Origin: Cladopsammia gracilis
Taxonomy: Eukaryota > Cnidaria > Anthozoa > Scleractinia > Dendrophylliidae
DNA: 64,000 nt
NCBI GenBank assembly: GCA_022457155.1
Contig: JAJGOT010000164.1
Span: 726,001 to 790,000 of the forward strand
Direction: 5' to 3'
This document shows, in pieces, positions 1-12,072 of this stretch; positions within the stretch are counted from its first letter, which is position 1, and every line of letters begins with the position of its first letter. Under the pieces are notes generated by a model that was not told the DNA's origin, searched no databases, and was given only the letters and a program-made list of their open reading frames with translations. A program made the position numbers and the translations under genes.

Positions 1-3000
1 ATAATCCCAGCGGAGTTAAATACTGACAGGAGTCAAGTTCACCAGAACGCAAGTCAAGATTGGGTCACAGTAAAAAATTAAACAAGCACAATAATCCCAG
101 CGGAGTTAAATACTGACAGGAGTCAAGTTCACCAGAACGCAAGTCAAGATTGGGTCACAGTCAAAAATTAAACAAGCACAATAATCCCAGCTGAGTTAAA
201 TTCTGACAGGAGTCAAGTTCACCAGAACGCAAGTCAAGATTGGGTCACAGTCAAAAATTAAACAAGCACAATAATCCCAGCGGAGTTAAATACTGACAGG
301 AGTCAAGTTCACCAGAACGCAAGTCAAGATTGGGTCACAGTCAAAAATTAAACAAGCACAATAATCCCAGCGGAGTTAAATACTGACAGGAGTCAAGTTC
401 ACCAGAACGCAAGTCAAGATTGGGTCACAGTCAAAAATTAAACAAGCACAATAATCCCAGCTGAGTTAAATACTGACATGAGTCAAGTTCACCAGAACGC
501 AAGTCAAGATTGGGTCACAGTCAAAAATTAAACAAGCACAATAATCCCAGCTGAGTTAAATTCTGACAGGAGTCAAGTTCACCAGAACGCAAGTCAAAAT
601 TGGGTCACAGTCACTACTCAAAAATTAAACAAGCACAATAATCCCAGCTGAGTTAAATTCTGACAGGAGTCAAGTTCAGCAGAACCCAAGTCAACATTGG
701 GTCACAATCAAAACTAAATAAGCACAACAACAACAATAACAACAACAAGCGTGAAGCAAAGGAAATAGGAGACGTCTGCACGCAAGATTAAGTAATCGCA
801 GCTGAGTTAAATTCTGACAGGAGTCAAGTTCACCAGAACGCAAGTCAAGATTGGGTCACAGTCAAAAACTAAACAAGCACAATAATCCCAGCTGAGTTAA
901 CTTCTCACAGGAGTCAAATTCACCAGAACGCAAGTCAAGTTTGGGTCACAGTCAAAACTAAACAAGCACAATAATCGCAGCTGAGTTAAATTCTGACAGG
1001 AGTCAAGTTCACCAGAACGCAAGTCAAGATTGGGTCACAGTCAAAAACTAAACAAGCACAATAATCCCAGCTGAGTTAACTTCTCACAGGAGTCAAATTC
1101 ACCAGAACGCAAGTCAAGATTAAGTCACAGTCAAAACTAAACAAGCACAATAATCGCAGCTGAGTTAAATTCTGACAGGAGTCAAGTTCACCAGAACGCA
1201 AGTCAAGATTGGGTCACAGTCAAAAATTAAACAAGCACAATAATCCCAGCTGAGTTAAATTCTGACAGGAGTCAAGTTCACCAGAACGCAAGTCAAGATT
1301 GGGTCACAGTCAAAAACTAAACAAGCACAATAATCCCAGCGGAGTTAAATTCTGACAGGAGTCAAGTTCACCAGAACGCAAGTCAAGATTGGGTCACAGT
1401 CAAAAATTAAACAAGCACAATAATCCCAGCGGAGTTAAATACTGACAGGAGTCAAGTTCACCAGAACGCAAGTCAAGATTGGGTCACAGTCAAAAATTAA
1501 ACAAGCACAATAATCCCAGCGGAGTTAAATACTGACAGGAGTCAAGTTCACCAGAACGCAAGTCAAGATTGGGTCACAGTCAAAAATTAAACAAGCACAA
1601 TAATCCCAGCTGAGTTAAATTCTGACAGGAGTCAAGTTCACCAGAACGCAAGTCAAGATTGGGTCACAGTCAAAAATTAAACAAGCACAATAATCCCAGC
1701 GGAGTTAAATACTGACAGGAGTCAAGTTCACCAGAACGCAAGTCAAGATTGGGTCACAGTCAAAAATTAAACAAGCACAATAATCCCAGCTGAGTTAAAT
1801 ACTGACATGAGTCAAGTTCACCAGAACGCAAGTCAAGATTGGGTCACAGTCAAAAATTAAACAAGCACAATAATCCCAGCTGAGTTAAATTCTGACAGGA
1901 GTCAAGTTCACCAGAACGCAAGTCAAAATTGGGTCACAGTCACTACTCAAAAATTAAACAAGCACAATAATCCCAGCTGAGTTAAATTCTGACAGGAGTC
2001 AAGTTCAGCAGAACCCAAGTCAACATTGGGTCACAATCAAAACTAAATAAGCACAACAACAACAATAACAACAACAAGCGTGAAGCAAAGGAAATAGGAG
2101 ACGTCTGCACGCAAGATTAAGTAATCGCAGCTGAGTTAAATTCTGACAGGAGTCAAGTTCACCAGAACGCAAGTCAAGATTGGGTCACAGTCAAAAACTA
2201 AACAAGCACAATAATCCCAGCTGAGTTAACTTCTCACAGGAGTCAAATTCACCAGAACGCAAGTCAAGTTTGGGTCACAGTCAAAACTAAACAAGCACAA
2301 TAATCGCAGCTGAGTTAAATTCTGACAGGAGTCAAGTTCACCAGAACGCAAGTCAAGATTGGGTCACAGTCAAAAACTAAACAAGCACAATAATCCCAGC
2401 TGAGTTAACTTCTCACAGGAGTCAAATTCACCAGAACGCAAGTCAAGATTAAGTCACAGTCAAAACTAAACAAGCACAATAATCGCAGCTGAGTTAAATT
2501 CTGACAGGAGTCAAGTTCACCAGAACGCAAGTCAAGATTGGGTCACAGTCAAAAACTAAACAAGCACAATAATCCCAGCTGAGTTAACTTCTCACAGGAG
2601 TCAAATTCACCAGAACGCAAGTCAAGATTGGGTCACAGTCAAAACTAAACAAGCACAATAATCGCAGCTGAGTTAACTTCTCACAGGAGTCAAATTCACC
2701 AGAACACATGTCAAGATTGGGTCACAGTCAAATCTGAACAAGCACAATAATCCCAGCTGAGTTAACTTCTCACAGGAGTCAAATTCACCAGAACATATGT
2801 CAAGATTGGGTCACAGTCAAAAATTAAACAAGCACAATAATCCCAGCTGAGTTAACTTCTCACAGGAGTCAAGTTCACCAGAACACATGTCAAGATTGGG
2901 TCACAGTCAAAAATTAAACAAGCACAATAATCCCAGCCGAGTTAAACACTAACAGGAGTCATTTTCACCAGAACGCAAGTCAAGTTTGGGTCACATTCAA

Positions 3001-3288
3001 AAATTTAAAAAAAGCACAATAATCCCAGCTGAGTTAAATTCTGACAGGAGTCAAGTTCATCAGAACGCAAGTCAAGATTGGGTCACAGTCAAAAATTAAA
3101 CAAGTACAATAATCCCAGCTGACTTAACTTCTGACAGGAGTCAAGTTCACCAGAACGCAAGTCAAGATTGTGTTAGTCAAAAATTAATTATAAACAAGCA
3201 CAATAATCCCAGCTCAGTTAAATTCTCACAGGAGTCAAGTTCACCAGAACGCAAGTTAAGAATGGGTCACTGTCAAAAATTAAACAAG
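1..3288. repeat. 90-bp satellite array
   Basis: Tandem array with an exact 90-bp period (for example base 1 and base 91 begin the same unit). About 36 units run head to tail. Early units are nearly identical; units after about 2660 diverge, as at an array edge. Sub-variants recur (CGGAGTTAAATAC versus CTGAGTTAAATTC, and AACTTCTCACAGG). A non-satellite CAACAACAATAACAACAAC-type insert occurs near 722-800 and again near 2051-2130, about 1,329 bp later, so a multi-unit block was duplicated. No coding capacity. The array probably continues left of the window. Confidence 0.97.
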
Positions 3289-4054
3289 CGTATTAGTTTA
3301 TAGCCAGTAAATACGAAATCTATAAACACATGAACCGTGCCTAGGAGCCATAATCGGGAGACGAAGACCGCGACTCTTTTTATTTCTTTAGAGCTGCCTG
3401 TCCCCATTTGAAGGTCAATTTGGGCTGTTTTTAGCCGAAATTGTGTCATTGCGAGTGGCACGCGCGTGCGTTTGCGAGGATTATAACATTTTTGGCGCGT
3501 TCAAACTGACTTCCATATTTTTACTTTTAGGACTGGTTTTTGCATTGGTAGACACTTGTGTAGATTAAGACTCGTATAGAGAACACGAAACACTCAATAC
3601 TAGTTTTTGTGAAAGTTTGAATCAAGGCATCCATCACATGACTCGCACGAAAAGGCCGGAAGGCGCCAAAATCACGGTGACACTTTGTCGCTTGAGTTGA
3701 ATGAATAAAGTTAGCGAACGAGTAAAAGTTAAAAAGTATTTCCGGAGATGCGATATTCAGCTAATTCATACAGTCATTTCAATGCAAAATAAAAATATTT
3801 TGAAATGCTGGATTGTTGAAAAATCCCAACAGTGGACACTAATCTCCTAGTCTCAACGGTTTGAGAAAAAAAAAACTCAACTGACGAAGTTCTTGCTTAT
3901 TTGTTCGCGGTGTTCATGTCAGCTTAGTTCAGCTTGGAAACATAATGACTGACCCTTTCATTGTGTAGGTATAATGATGGACTTGACCAGGTTGGGGACT
4001 TGCAGCTAGGATGAACTCTTGGACTAGCTAAGTAGGAAATCAACAGTTACACTA
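3289..4054. other. Non-coding, no gene seen
   Basis: Transition from the satellite edge to the LTR retrotransposon. No convincing reading frame. The short phrase AGGAGCCATAATCGGG at about 3342 recurs near 33261, suggesting an old dispersed repeat fragment at both places. Confidence 0.5.
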
Positions 4055-4440
4055 TGTTACGAAAAATTGCCTTGCGTGACTTGCGTGACATTCTGGAAGT
4101 TTCTTGAACGTTCTTTGTTTACAATTTTCTAAGCACCTTGCGTATGCTGCTATGAATTGTTATATTTTGTAATACTACTATAATTAGACTATTTAGAAGG
4201 TTCTAGAATTTTATACCGAAAAGTATCTAAACAGGCGAACTTTAGCTGGAAGTTTAACTAGTTTTTCACAAGCTGAGAAAGTTTGGCAAAGGCCGTGATT
4301 ATTCAAGTGTGACTGAGGTCGTGTATATTCAAGTTGGCAGAGGCCGTGTTTGTTTATCAATTTCAGAGTGGTGAGTCGTTGTAAAGTTTACAGTTTGTGA
4401 AGGCTACGTTCATTTGGAATAAATCTTCTTGTTGCTGTTC
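4055..4440 (+). repeat. 5' LTR of the Ty3 element, first part
   Basis: Begins TGTTACGAAAA and matches the 3' LTR at 16616-16751 and 17671-17846. It is cut at 4440 by the IS3EU-like insertion; the remaining about 62 bp lie at 11853-11914 and end in AACA before the primer-binding site. Full LTR length is about 448 bp. Confidence 0.9.
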
Positions 4441-4451
4441 TACGATGGCCC

Positions 4452-4837
4452 AGGAGGGTCACAGTCCAGTATTATTTTTGACAGTCCAGTATTATTTTTA
4501 CACAGTCCAGTTTTATTTTTGACAGTCCAGTTGTAATTTTACACAGTCCAGTTTTAATTTTGACAGTCCAGTTGTAATTTTACACAGTCCAGTTTTAATT
4601 TTGACAGTCCAGTTGTAATTTTACACAGTCCAGTTTTAATTTTTACACAGTCCAGTTTTAATTTTTACACAGTCTAGTTTTATTTTTCGGAGTCCAGTTT
4701 TATTTTTGCACAGTCCAGTTTTATTTTTGACAGTCCAGTTGTACTTTTACACAGTCCAGTTTTAATTTTACACAGTCCAGTTTTAATTTTACACAGTCCA
4801 GTTTTAATTTTTACACAGTCCAGTTTTATTTTTGTGA
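4452..4837. repeat. Left subterminal repeat array of the transposon
   Basis: About twenty copies of a ~20-bp unit ACAGTCCAGTTTTAATTTTT with small variants, directly inside the left inverted end. The same unit occurs in reverse orientation at the right end. Such arrays usually serve as transposase binding sites (inference). Confidence 0.93.
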
Positions 4838-4914
4838 GTAGTTACCAGATCTCCCTCGATTGTGTTGCACATGGTCTTCTTGACGAGCGACTAGACGGCC
4901 ATTTTGAACGTACG

Positions 4915-7062
4915 ATGGATGCTATCATCAGACAAACGGTACGGGAGGAAATACGGCGTTCCGGTGAATTGCAAAATGCGCCCCCTGCCGATGATGGCAA
5001 TCGAGGTCAAAGTGGAGAAGAATCGGTTTCGGCGAAATCGTCATTTTCTTCGCGAACGGTGAATAGATTGTCAGGTTTGGTGAACCGCATAAGACATGGC
5101 AGTGGTAAAGGCAGCTCCAGCAAGAAGAGAAAAATTGACAAGGAGCACAGGATACAAATACGATGGATGCATTATGACCAAACTAAGAAAACTTTTACTC
5201 GCGTGAAACAGAAGAATGGTGGTGGGAATCGATTCGTATCGTACACTAATGCAGACCCACTCAAGTTGGAAGACCTAGTAAAGAGGGCTTCTGCCTTGTT
5301 CTTCCCAAGTGGAAAGAATAATTTTGCTGGACATATAGAAGAAATGAACAAGTGGATCTGTGATGCAAGTGGAGTGGCAATTTTCGATTTTCCTGACGAT
5401 GGAACTGTGGAAGACTACCTGAAGAGCAGTGGTTTGTATCCTTCGTCTACTTATTTTTATTTGCGCACCCAACCACGAGATCTGATGGGTGATGAATTTG
5501 AGGATGGCGAAAAATCTGAGGCTACCAACGAAGAGAAAACGTTATCAGCTACTGTAAGTAGTGCCATAGGATCAGTTAACACTAAATATGAGGTCAGGGA
5601 TGTGTGCATAGTATGCAGTTGTTCCTTTGTGAAAGGACAAAACTGTCTCCGTTGTTAGCAGGAACGCGAATATCATGAAAGTCTATTGGCCGATTCAGTA
5701 GACGCAGAACCGCTGGCTTTAGAGTTTCAGCACGAAAACCTACAGGCAAATGATCAGTTAACTGCCTTTGTTTCCCCAGTGTCTGTGCATGAAATGAGGG
5801 AGGTACGATTGTCCTATTTTCAACCAGATACCACTTCACCTGTGCAAGTAGCTTCCCAGAGTCAAGTTGCTGAAACTAATATTCATAACAGGCCTGCACC
5901 ATCAAGTGAGGATGAAGTGACCCCTATTTCTGTTGAAGATGCAGTAGAAGGATTTAGTGTACAACGTGGAGTGAGAGAGAATGTCAATTTGGCTAATGCT
6001 TCTATGCCAAGAGAACCAGAGGAGCCTTTAGTGTTAGAAAATAGTGAAAGCTTAGAGCAGATGCTGTCACTAACAGTACACCGCTCATGCATTTGTCAAG
6101 ATATGATCGAGCATTTCAAAGATGAAAAAATCATGCAGTCTGAGCTAGTGTTTATAATTATCAATGAGAGGGGGCAAAAGGAAGAGGGTGTGGGTATTGG
6201 AGTCACCAGAGAGGTTTTCTCTTTATTTTGGAAAGAGTTTTCGAATAGCATGACTATAGGGGAAAGAGAAAGGGTACCTTTTGTAAGGCATGATCATTTT
6301 CTGAAAGAGTGGGAAGCAGTTGGTAGAATTTTAGTAAAAGGATACAAATCAGTTTCATATTTCCCATTGTTCTTATCAAAAGCTTTCATGTGCTATTGCC
6401 TATTCAATTCAGAAGTTCCAGAAAGTATCGTTCTTGAGTCTTTCATGAAATATCTGTCACCTGTAGAAGAAGAGTTGGCAGTAAGTTACCTCAGTAAAGC
6501 TGAATTTCCAGATGAAAATGATGAGTTATTTGATTTCCTGGAGAGATTCAATTGTAGATCACAGGTTACTTCGGAGAATCTGAAGAAAGTGGTTGTGGAG
6601 ATTGCCAATCAAGAGCTAGTACAGAAACCTCATGTGATGATCGCTACCTGGCAACCTATTGTCCAAGAACTGAAACAGTACTCTCAGTTTCAGACCATTG
6701 CAGGTATTCAGTGCTTGTATAATGCTATTAATCCCACAAACAAGAAAGTACTTAGCACACTAGTGGCACAGCCAAACAATGAAGGACAACGAGATGCACT
6801 AAAATTTTTGCAGCGATATATACGTGGTCTAGACAATGCCAAGCTAATCCAGTTTTTAAGGTTCACAACAGCTTCTGATATTTTGATTACCAACAAGATT
6901 GAAATATCGTTTACTACCCTAGAAGGGGCTGCTTCTAGACCCATCGCTCACACATGTGGGCCTCTCCTGGAACTGCCATCTACTTATTCAAATTTTGTTG
7001 AATTAAGGGAACAATTCAATAATATTTTGGAAAAAAACACTTGGGAAATGGACATCATGTAA
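4915..7062 (+). CDS. HECT-domain E3 ubiquitin ligase-like protein
   Basis: Two open segments, 4915-5553 and 5662-7062, are best joined by an intron: donor CTACT/GTAAGT at 5554 and acceptor TTAGCAG near 5658-5661, both in phase 0. This gives about 679 residues. The first part is low-complexity and basic. The second ends in a HECT C-lobe with the catalytic-cysteine context HTCGPLLELP followed by an F-rich tail helix; the N-lobe has the GVTREVF stretch. HECT ligases pass ubiquitin from an E2 to a substrate through that cysteine. The frame is open back to 4834 with no ATG before 4915, so the start is uncertain. It lies inside the transposon, so it is cargo or an element gene rather than a host locus. 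Substrate unknown. Confidence 0.72.
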
Positions 7063-8737
7063 GTTGTTAGGTTCTCGTGACTGTCTCAAAATACATATTA
7101 TTTTGCTGGAGTAGTTTAGTCAGGGATCCTTGCCAGGATAGTCAGGTATTTTGTTAAGAGAGACTTTGAGTCTGATAATCAAATGAAGGTGAATTCTTAA
7201 TTGCCAGTATGAAGCACTAGTCTCCTTCACAGCTGTCATTCTATTGACTCAAATGTGAATGCTTGTTTTTGAGGAGATTCCCACAGTTCAGTTATTCCTC
7301 ATTTTTTTGTGGAACCAAAGTTTCAAGGGATTAAAGTATCCAATGTGAATATTTGTTTTGCAATGTCTGTTGAACCAGTTTTCAGATGATTTGGTTACTG
7401 GATCTGACCTACCATGTCTGCCAAGGTCTAAATGGAACTTCTTTAGTTGAAGATGGACATGGTACATGTATGTACTCAAATGACTTAGTGCATTATGAAA
7501 TAGGTATCTGTTGTATAGTATAAAGAGGAATGTAAGTTGCTGGAAAGAAAAAGAAACTAGTCACTTTCCTGACTTACAATAACCACCAGTTATTTCTTCT
7601 GGGTGTTGGCACAACCACATGAAAACCAAGAAAAAATGAAACATTTGTAGAAGGATTTAGAGGATAACCTTTTTTAGGTATTTGCTGCTCAGAATTGACT
7701 CCTTTTTGTTTGAAAACCTTGAATCGAGAAGATTAAAACACTGAGTATTTTTGTTTCTGACTTGATGTCTGTTTACCCAGAATGCATTGCAAGCAACAAG
7801 GGCAATTATATTGTAAGATATGTTCTCATCAATATAGAAACATAGAAAATGTTGAACTGCTACTTTATTCAAGGCTACATAGAAGACAAGTACAAACAAA
7901 CAAGCAAAAACAGCCACATTTGAGCAAAATTGACTTTTGCTCATATGACGGTGCCTGTCGAAATAAAGTAAATTTCAAACATCACTGTTCAGTGTTGGAT
8001 GCATGGTTATGCCCTGAGCCCTCCACCAGAACAGAAAATAATGTATGACAACACTTACTGAACCTTACAACTGAACTACTTCCAGGTTGAATGGTTCTGT
8101 TGGTTGGTTACATAACTACCTAATGCAAACCATGATAAAGTTTAGGAAAATTAATTGAGGTTTCCAAGGGCTTTTGAATTCTCTCAGTTTCCTCAAGTGT
8201 TTGCACAAGGATGTGAATTCCTAGCTAAATATAGCCAAAACTATAGCCCTAAACAAAATGGCTTTATAGCAATGGATGTGTGATTTTACTGGGAGAGGAT
8301 AAAACATGCAATGACTGAATTTATAAGCAGTCAGGATTTCATTAGTATTAGGCAAAATGTATGCCATTTAAACATTATTGTTGAGTTAAATATATTAATT
8401 ATGGGACAGCTAGTTTATAAATGTAGTTCGTATAGTGATTGGTATGTAAAAAGGATGATGTTCCTTAACTGATCTAAATTTGTTCACTTTAATGTCAAAA
8501 AAACATGGCAGGCATTTGAGAATACTAGTATCAGCACAACTTAATGTTTTATGTAATTCTTGTATCAAAGTTTTCTCAAATATCTAGTGTTTTATGTGAG
8601 ACATGACCAGTTTAAGTGCATGTTTTTACTTATTTGTTAAAATAGTTGATAATGGAGGCTTTCTTAAGCACGATTTTCAATCCAAGCAAAGCTTTCACAA
8701 ATTTAGAGTTGTGTTCTCTTGTTGTTTTGTCGGTATA

Positions 8738-8883
8738 CACCATTTTGCTTATGATCAGTTCTTAGAGCATTGTGGGTAGGTTCAGTCCACTGTCGGGACA
8801 AACAGTCAAATTACTCGCCTCAAGGCCCATTTGCTCCCACAGTGGACCTAATGCACTAGGAACTGATCATTAGCAAAATGGTG
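8738..8883. mobile_element. Palindromic MITE, TA target site
   Basis: Imperfect foldback with ends CACCATTTTGCTTATGATCA and its reverse complement, flanked by TA on both sides (8736-8737 and 8884-8885). Size 146 bp, no coding. TA duplication suggests mobilisation by a Tc1/mariner-type transposase (inference). Confidence 0.75.
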
Positions 8884-9461
8884 TATTCTTGATGGTTTTG
8901 TTGTATTACTTGTATATTGTAATCCATGCTACTCAAGCTGGTATACAACTCATATGGTTTCTTTCAATAGGTTTGTAAGAGTGCTTGTATGTTGGCATAT
9001 CAATTAGCTGTTACCAGTTATTGTCAATTAATGATTAAAGTTGTTGAAATTCTGTAAGTCTATTCTACCAATTACTTCCTGTTGGAAAAGACTATGTCAA
9101 GTTTTCCGACTCCTTGATTATTGCCACATAGAGATCAGTAGTTGATTTATATGAAGTATGTTGTATACCTTCAATTCACATTCCTTTTGATAGTAACATA
9201 TTTGGATGGTTAACTGACCAATTGATGGCTTGATGATTATTACTTAGAGCTTTAATTCATAAAATTGTCAATGTCATGGAAACAAAGATTTAATTCTCTA
9301 CCAAGTTAGAAAGGGAGAACATAGAGGCAGCGACTTGGTGCCAGTTATTTTAGGATTTGGTTTAGTGTTATTGGTATGGCCTTGCACAAAATGTTTTAAA
9401 AATTTACCTTATTATTAAAGGATATTGAGATTTTCAAGCGTATGCCTGTTATCTTATCATA

Positions 9462-9634
9462 CACCGAATGCAAATATGGCGGCCAATTTATTATTCGTTT
9501 ATATGTATCTTAATTAGTCTCACTAGCCTCATTTCAGAGTAAACATTCTTTTGAACTTTGCACATGCAGCCAGTGAGGCTAATTAACATACACATAAAAG
9601 AATAATAAATCAGCTAACATATTTGCATTCGGTG
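9462..9634. mobile_element. Palindromic MITE, TA target site
   Basis: Inverted ends CACCGAATGCAAATATG on both sides, flanked by TA (9460-9461 and 9635-9636). Size 173 bp, no coding. It shares only the CACC start with the MITE at 8738, so it is a different but perhaps related family. Confidence 0.78.
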
Positions 9635-10181
9635 TATATTGTCAGCATTTTGATTGAACAGAAGGAAGTGCAGTCCTGATGTAACTGTATATAAAAGTGC
9701 AGAACATGAAAATTCGTAAGTATGTAAGCTCTGCACCCCTACTCTTTCCAGTCACTAATGGAAAAATAATGACATTAAGTTGCATCACCAGTGAAGATTT
9801 CCAGTCAATCAAAAGAAACCTGAAGACCCTTTTCTACCTCAGTAGGTTGCCATATACTTTGGAAATCGTAACCCTTGGGCGTACACCATCACCTTGGATT
9901 TTAATCAAAATTCAAATTTATCAAAAAAAGTAGTGCGGAAATTGAAATTTTCTTTCGCCAGAATTGTAAAATATATAATTAGACATTTTCTGTTCTTTGG
10001 TAGCATTTTTTAAGCCACAACAAAGGTAAAATACCTGTCTTCTTTATTCAAAAAATGGCTTGACCTCATGCTGTTTACAACGTCATATTTCTATCGTTAC
10101 CATAGCAACCAGAACTTCGCAAAACTTGACAATAAATGCTACAGGAAAATAAACTTTTAAGAGGAGGGGGTATGTCATTCA

Positions 10182-11390
10182 CTATGGTAAGCTTTCAATC
10201 TCTTCAATAAGTCGCAGATAGAGGTCAAGTCCTTCGTCAACATCTTGTGGTGAGTGCAGTCCAAGTACAGTCATTACTGTTAGGGCAAACTCCTCAAACT
10301 CTTCACTAAAATCAGCAGGACACATGGTTGAATTATCAATAAACTCTTCTACTTCATGGCGGTCAACGTTTACTTTGTAATCTTCTGTGTTGTAGAGGTG
10401 GGGTAGGAAATACATGCAATCGGGTCTTCCCCTGGGACCACTGCTGTTACCAAATTTACTTGAGGCTATGTGATGTTGATTCCACATTTCGGCTACTTGA
10501 TAAAGCTCATCTCTCAGTATTTGCATAAAGCAAAATCGAATACACTCCTGGTGAACTGGGTCGGAGCCAATAAAGAGGCCCAAGTCTGACAAATCTTTAA
10601 AAAAGTTTATCCACCAACCGGGGCCATCTTTTATAAGTTGTGACCAATAGGCTTCAATTCTTTGGTTTGCTGTGGATCTGCCAAAAGCAAAACATCCCAC
10701 ACCAGCATTTTCATCATTGTGGGCAGACCTAAGGTAAGTATGAATTGCCTCGATCACACTGTTTTCAGTTCCATCATCTGATCTGATCTTCCTCGGTACT
10801 CCATCTAACTGCTTCACAGCGTCGAGATAGTATTTAGCAATCACTTCTGGGTTTTTGTTTGTGGAACCCACTTCCAGCCAAATAAGCCGTCTTGAAAAAC
10901 CATCAATACATCCATGCACGCTGAAGCCATATGGTTTTAATTTGTCGTGACCATCGATATGCCAAATGAAATTCGGTCCTTTTGAGTGATATGCTCGTCG
11001 ACGCAGCTTCTTTTTTCGTCGGCTATCTACACCATCAGGATCAAGTTCTCTGAGACACCTCATGACTTTTGCTCTTTTAACAATAACTCCCTTCTTTCGG
11101 AGCCTTGCCCACATCTTGCGGTATCCCACAAAACAACCACTTTTACCAAGTTCCTTCTCGATGGTATTCTTCAGTTCATCGTCAGATACATTGTCTCTTC
11201 TTGATAACCCTAAAGATCGAAGACGTCTTTTCAGGGTTGATAAACTTATAACTACGCCATGGAGCTTCAGAAATTCAAGTATTTCCAGATTGTTGTAGCC
11301 TTGTTTAAAATACTGTGATATAAGTTCCAGCTCATTTTCGTCAGAGTTATCATTAACTCTCATGCAGGGTGTATATGTCGGTAAAGGCAT
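10182..11390 (-). CDS. IS3EU-type DDE transposase (integrase core)
   Basis: Uninterrupted 402-residue frame. The N-terminal third is helical and DNA-binding-like, with a helix-turn-helix style stretch around residues 30-65. The catalytic core shows D146 in WHIDGHDK, a second acidic site D205/D206 in RSDDGTEN and E246 in NQRIEAYW, a retroviral-integrase-like DDE triad. It would cut and join the transposon ends. The start at 11390 is just inside the right subterminal repeats, so the promoter may lie in that array. It faces the HECT-like gene. Cnidarian and fish genomes carry many such integrase-core proteins. No stop or frameshift is visible, so it may be functional. Confidence 0.88.
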   Translation of the reverse strand: MPLPTYTPCMRVNDNSDENELELISQYFKQGYNNLEILEFLKLHGVVISLSTLKRRLRSLGLSRRDNVSDDELKNTIEKELGKSGCFVGYRKMWARLRKKGVIVKRAKVMRCLRELDPDGVDSRRKKKLRRRAYHSKGPNFIWHIDGHDKLKPYGFSVHGCIDGFSRRLIWLEVGSTNKNPEVIAKYYLDAVKQLDGVPRKIRSDDGTENSVIEAIHTYLRSAHNDENAGVGCFAFGRSTANQRIEAYWSQLIKDGPGWWINFFKDLSDLGLFIGSDPVHQECIRFCFMQILRDELYQVAEMWNQHHIASSKFGNSSGPRGRPDCMYFLPHLYNTEDYKVNVDRHEVEEFIDNSTMCPADFSEEFEEFALTVMTVLGLHSPQDVDEGLDLYLRLIEEIESLP

Positions 11391-11514
11391 TTTCTAGCTT
11401 ATTGAAGCTTAGATATTTAGAGATTTGTTCGTTGGAATCAAGATGGTCAAGATGGCGAAGGATTAAAATTCCCGCGGTTTTGGTAGATGATGAGAGAGAT
11501 CTGGAAGCTAATCA

Positions 11515-11832
11515 AAAAATAAAACTGGACTGTCAAAAAAACAAAACTGGACTGTGTAAAAATAAAACTAGACTGTGTAAAAATAAAACTGGACTGTGTA
11601 AAAAATAAAACTGGACTGTGTAAAAATAAAACTGGACTGTGTAAAAAATAAAACTGGACTGTAAAAATAAAACTGGACTGTGTAAAAATTAAAACTGGAC
11701 TGTGTAAAATTACAACTGGACTGTCAAAAATAAAACTGGACTGTATAAAATTACAACTGGACTGTCAAAAATAAAACTGGACTGTGTAAAAATAATACTG
11801 GACTGTTGAAAATAATACTGGACTGTGACCCT
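11515..11832. repeat. Right subterminal repeat array of the transposon
   Basis: About 15 copies of AAAATAAAACTGGACTGTGT, the reverse complement of the left-end unit, ending at the right inverted terminus. Mirror-image placement supports a role in end recognition. Confidence 0.93.
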
Positions 11833-11852
11833 CCTGGGCCATCGTACTGTTC

Positions 11853-11914
11853 CGACAACCCTGAGTTCTGTTTAGTCTGCGAGCTACCATTCCTCTCATC
11901 GATCACTCGTAACA
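11853..11914 (+). repeat. 5' LTR of the Ty3 element, second part
   Basis: Resumes directly after the transposon's target duplication and ends ...CGTAACA at 11914. The 3' LTR copy is truncated before this portion, so the boundary rests on the terminal CA and the adjoining primer-binding site. Confidence 0.75.
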
Positions 11915-11915
11915 T

Positions 11916-11935
11916 TGGGGGCCTGTCCCGGGAGA
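11916..11935 (+). promoter_or_regulatory. Candidate tRNA primer-binding site
   Basis: TGGGGGCCTGTCCCGGGAG follows the LTR end by one base. Starting with TGG (complement of a tRNA CCA end) is typical of LTR element minus-strand priming. The tRNA was not identified. Confidence 0.55.
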
Positions 11936-12072
11936 GGAATTCAAGAATAATTTGCTGACTACTGTAACCAGGAAAGGATCAGTTCAGGAAGAAAGCGTTA
12001 CCGCGGAAATAGGAAGAACTATTACAAGGGACAATAGACTGTGTGTTCGTCGAGAGCTACCGTTGTGACTAG

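Larger units (their letters stand above)
7063..10181. other. Transposon interior, non-coding
   Basis: About 3.1 kb between the two convergent genes of the IS3EU-like element. No credible coding frame; only short frames without family features. It contains two palindromic MITEs, listed separately, which must be younger than the host transposon. Confidence 0.6.
4441..11846. mobile_element. IS3EU-like DNA transposon with HECT-like gene
   Basis: Inverted ends begin TACGATGGCCCAGGAGGGTC on both sides and continue into matching subterminal repeats. A perfect 6-bp target duplication, CTGTTC, flanks it (4435-4440 and 11847-11852), and removing the element rejoins the LTR. Inside are a rightward HECT-like gene and a leftward DDE transposase, which converge on about 3 kb of non-coding DNA holding two MITEs. 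The 6-bp duplication and the transposase type fit the IS3EU superfamily. Intact ends and an open transposase frame make this the best preserved autonomous-looking element here. Confidence 0.88.

Noticed and set aside
1..3288. CRISPR array
   Set aside because: Units are contiguous 90-bp satellite copies without unique spacers, in an animal-type genome.
4452..4837. CRISPR-like short repeats with spacers
   Set aside because: The 20-bp units are adjacent, low-complexity and mirrored at the other end of a transposon.
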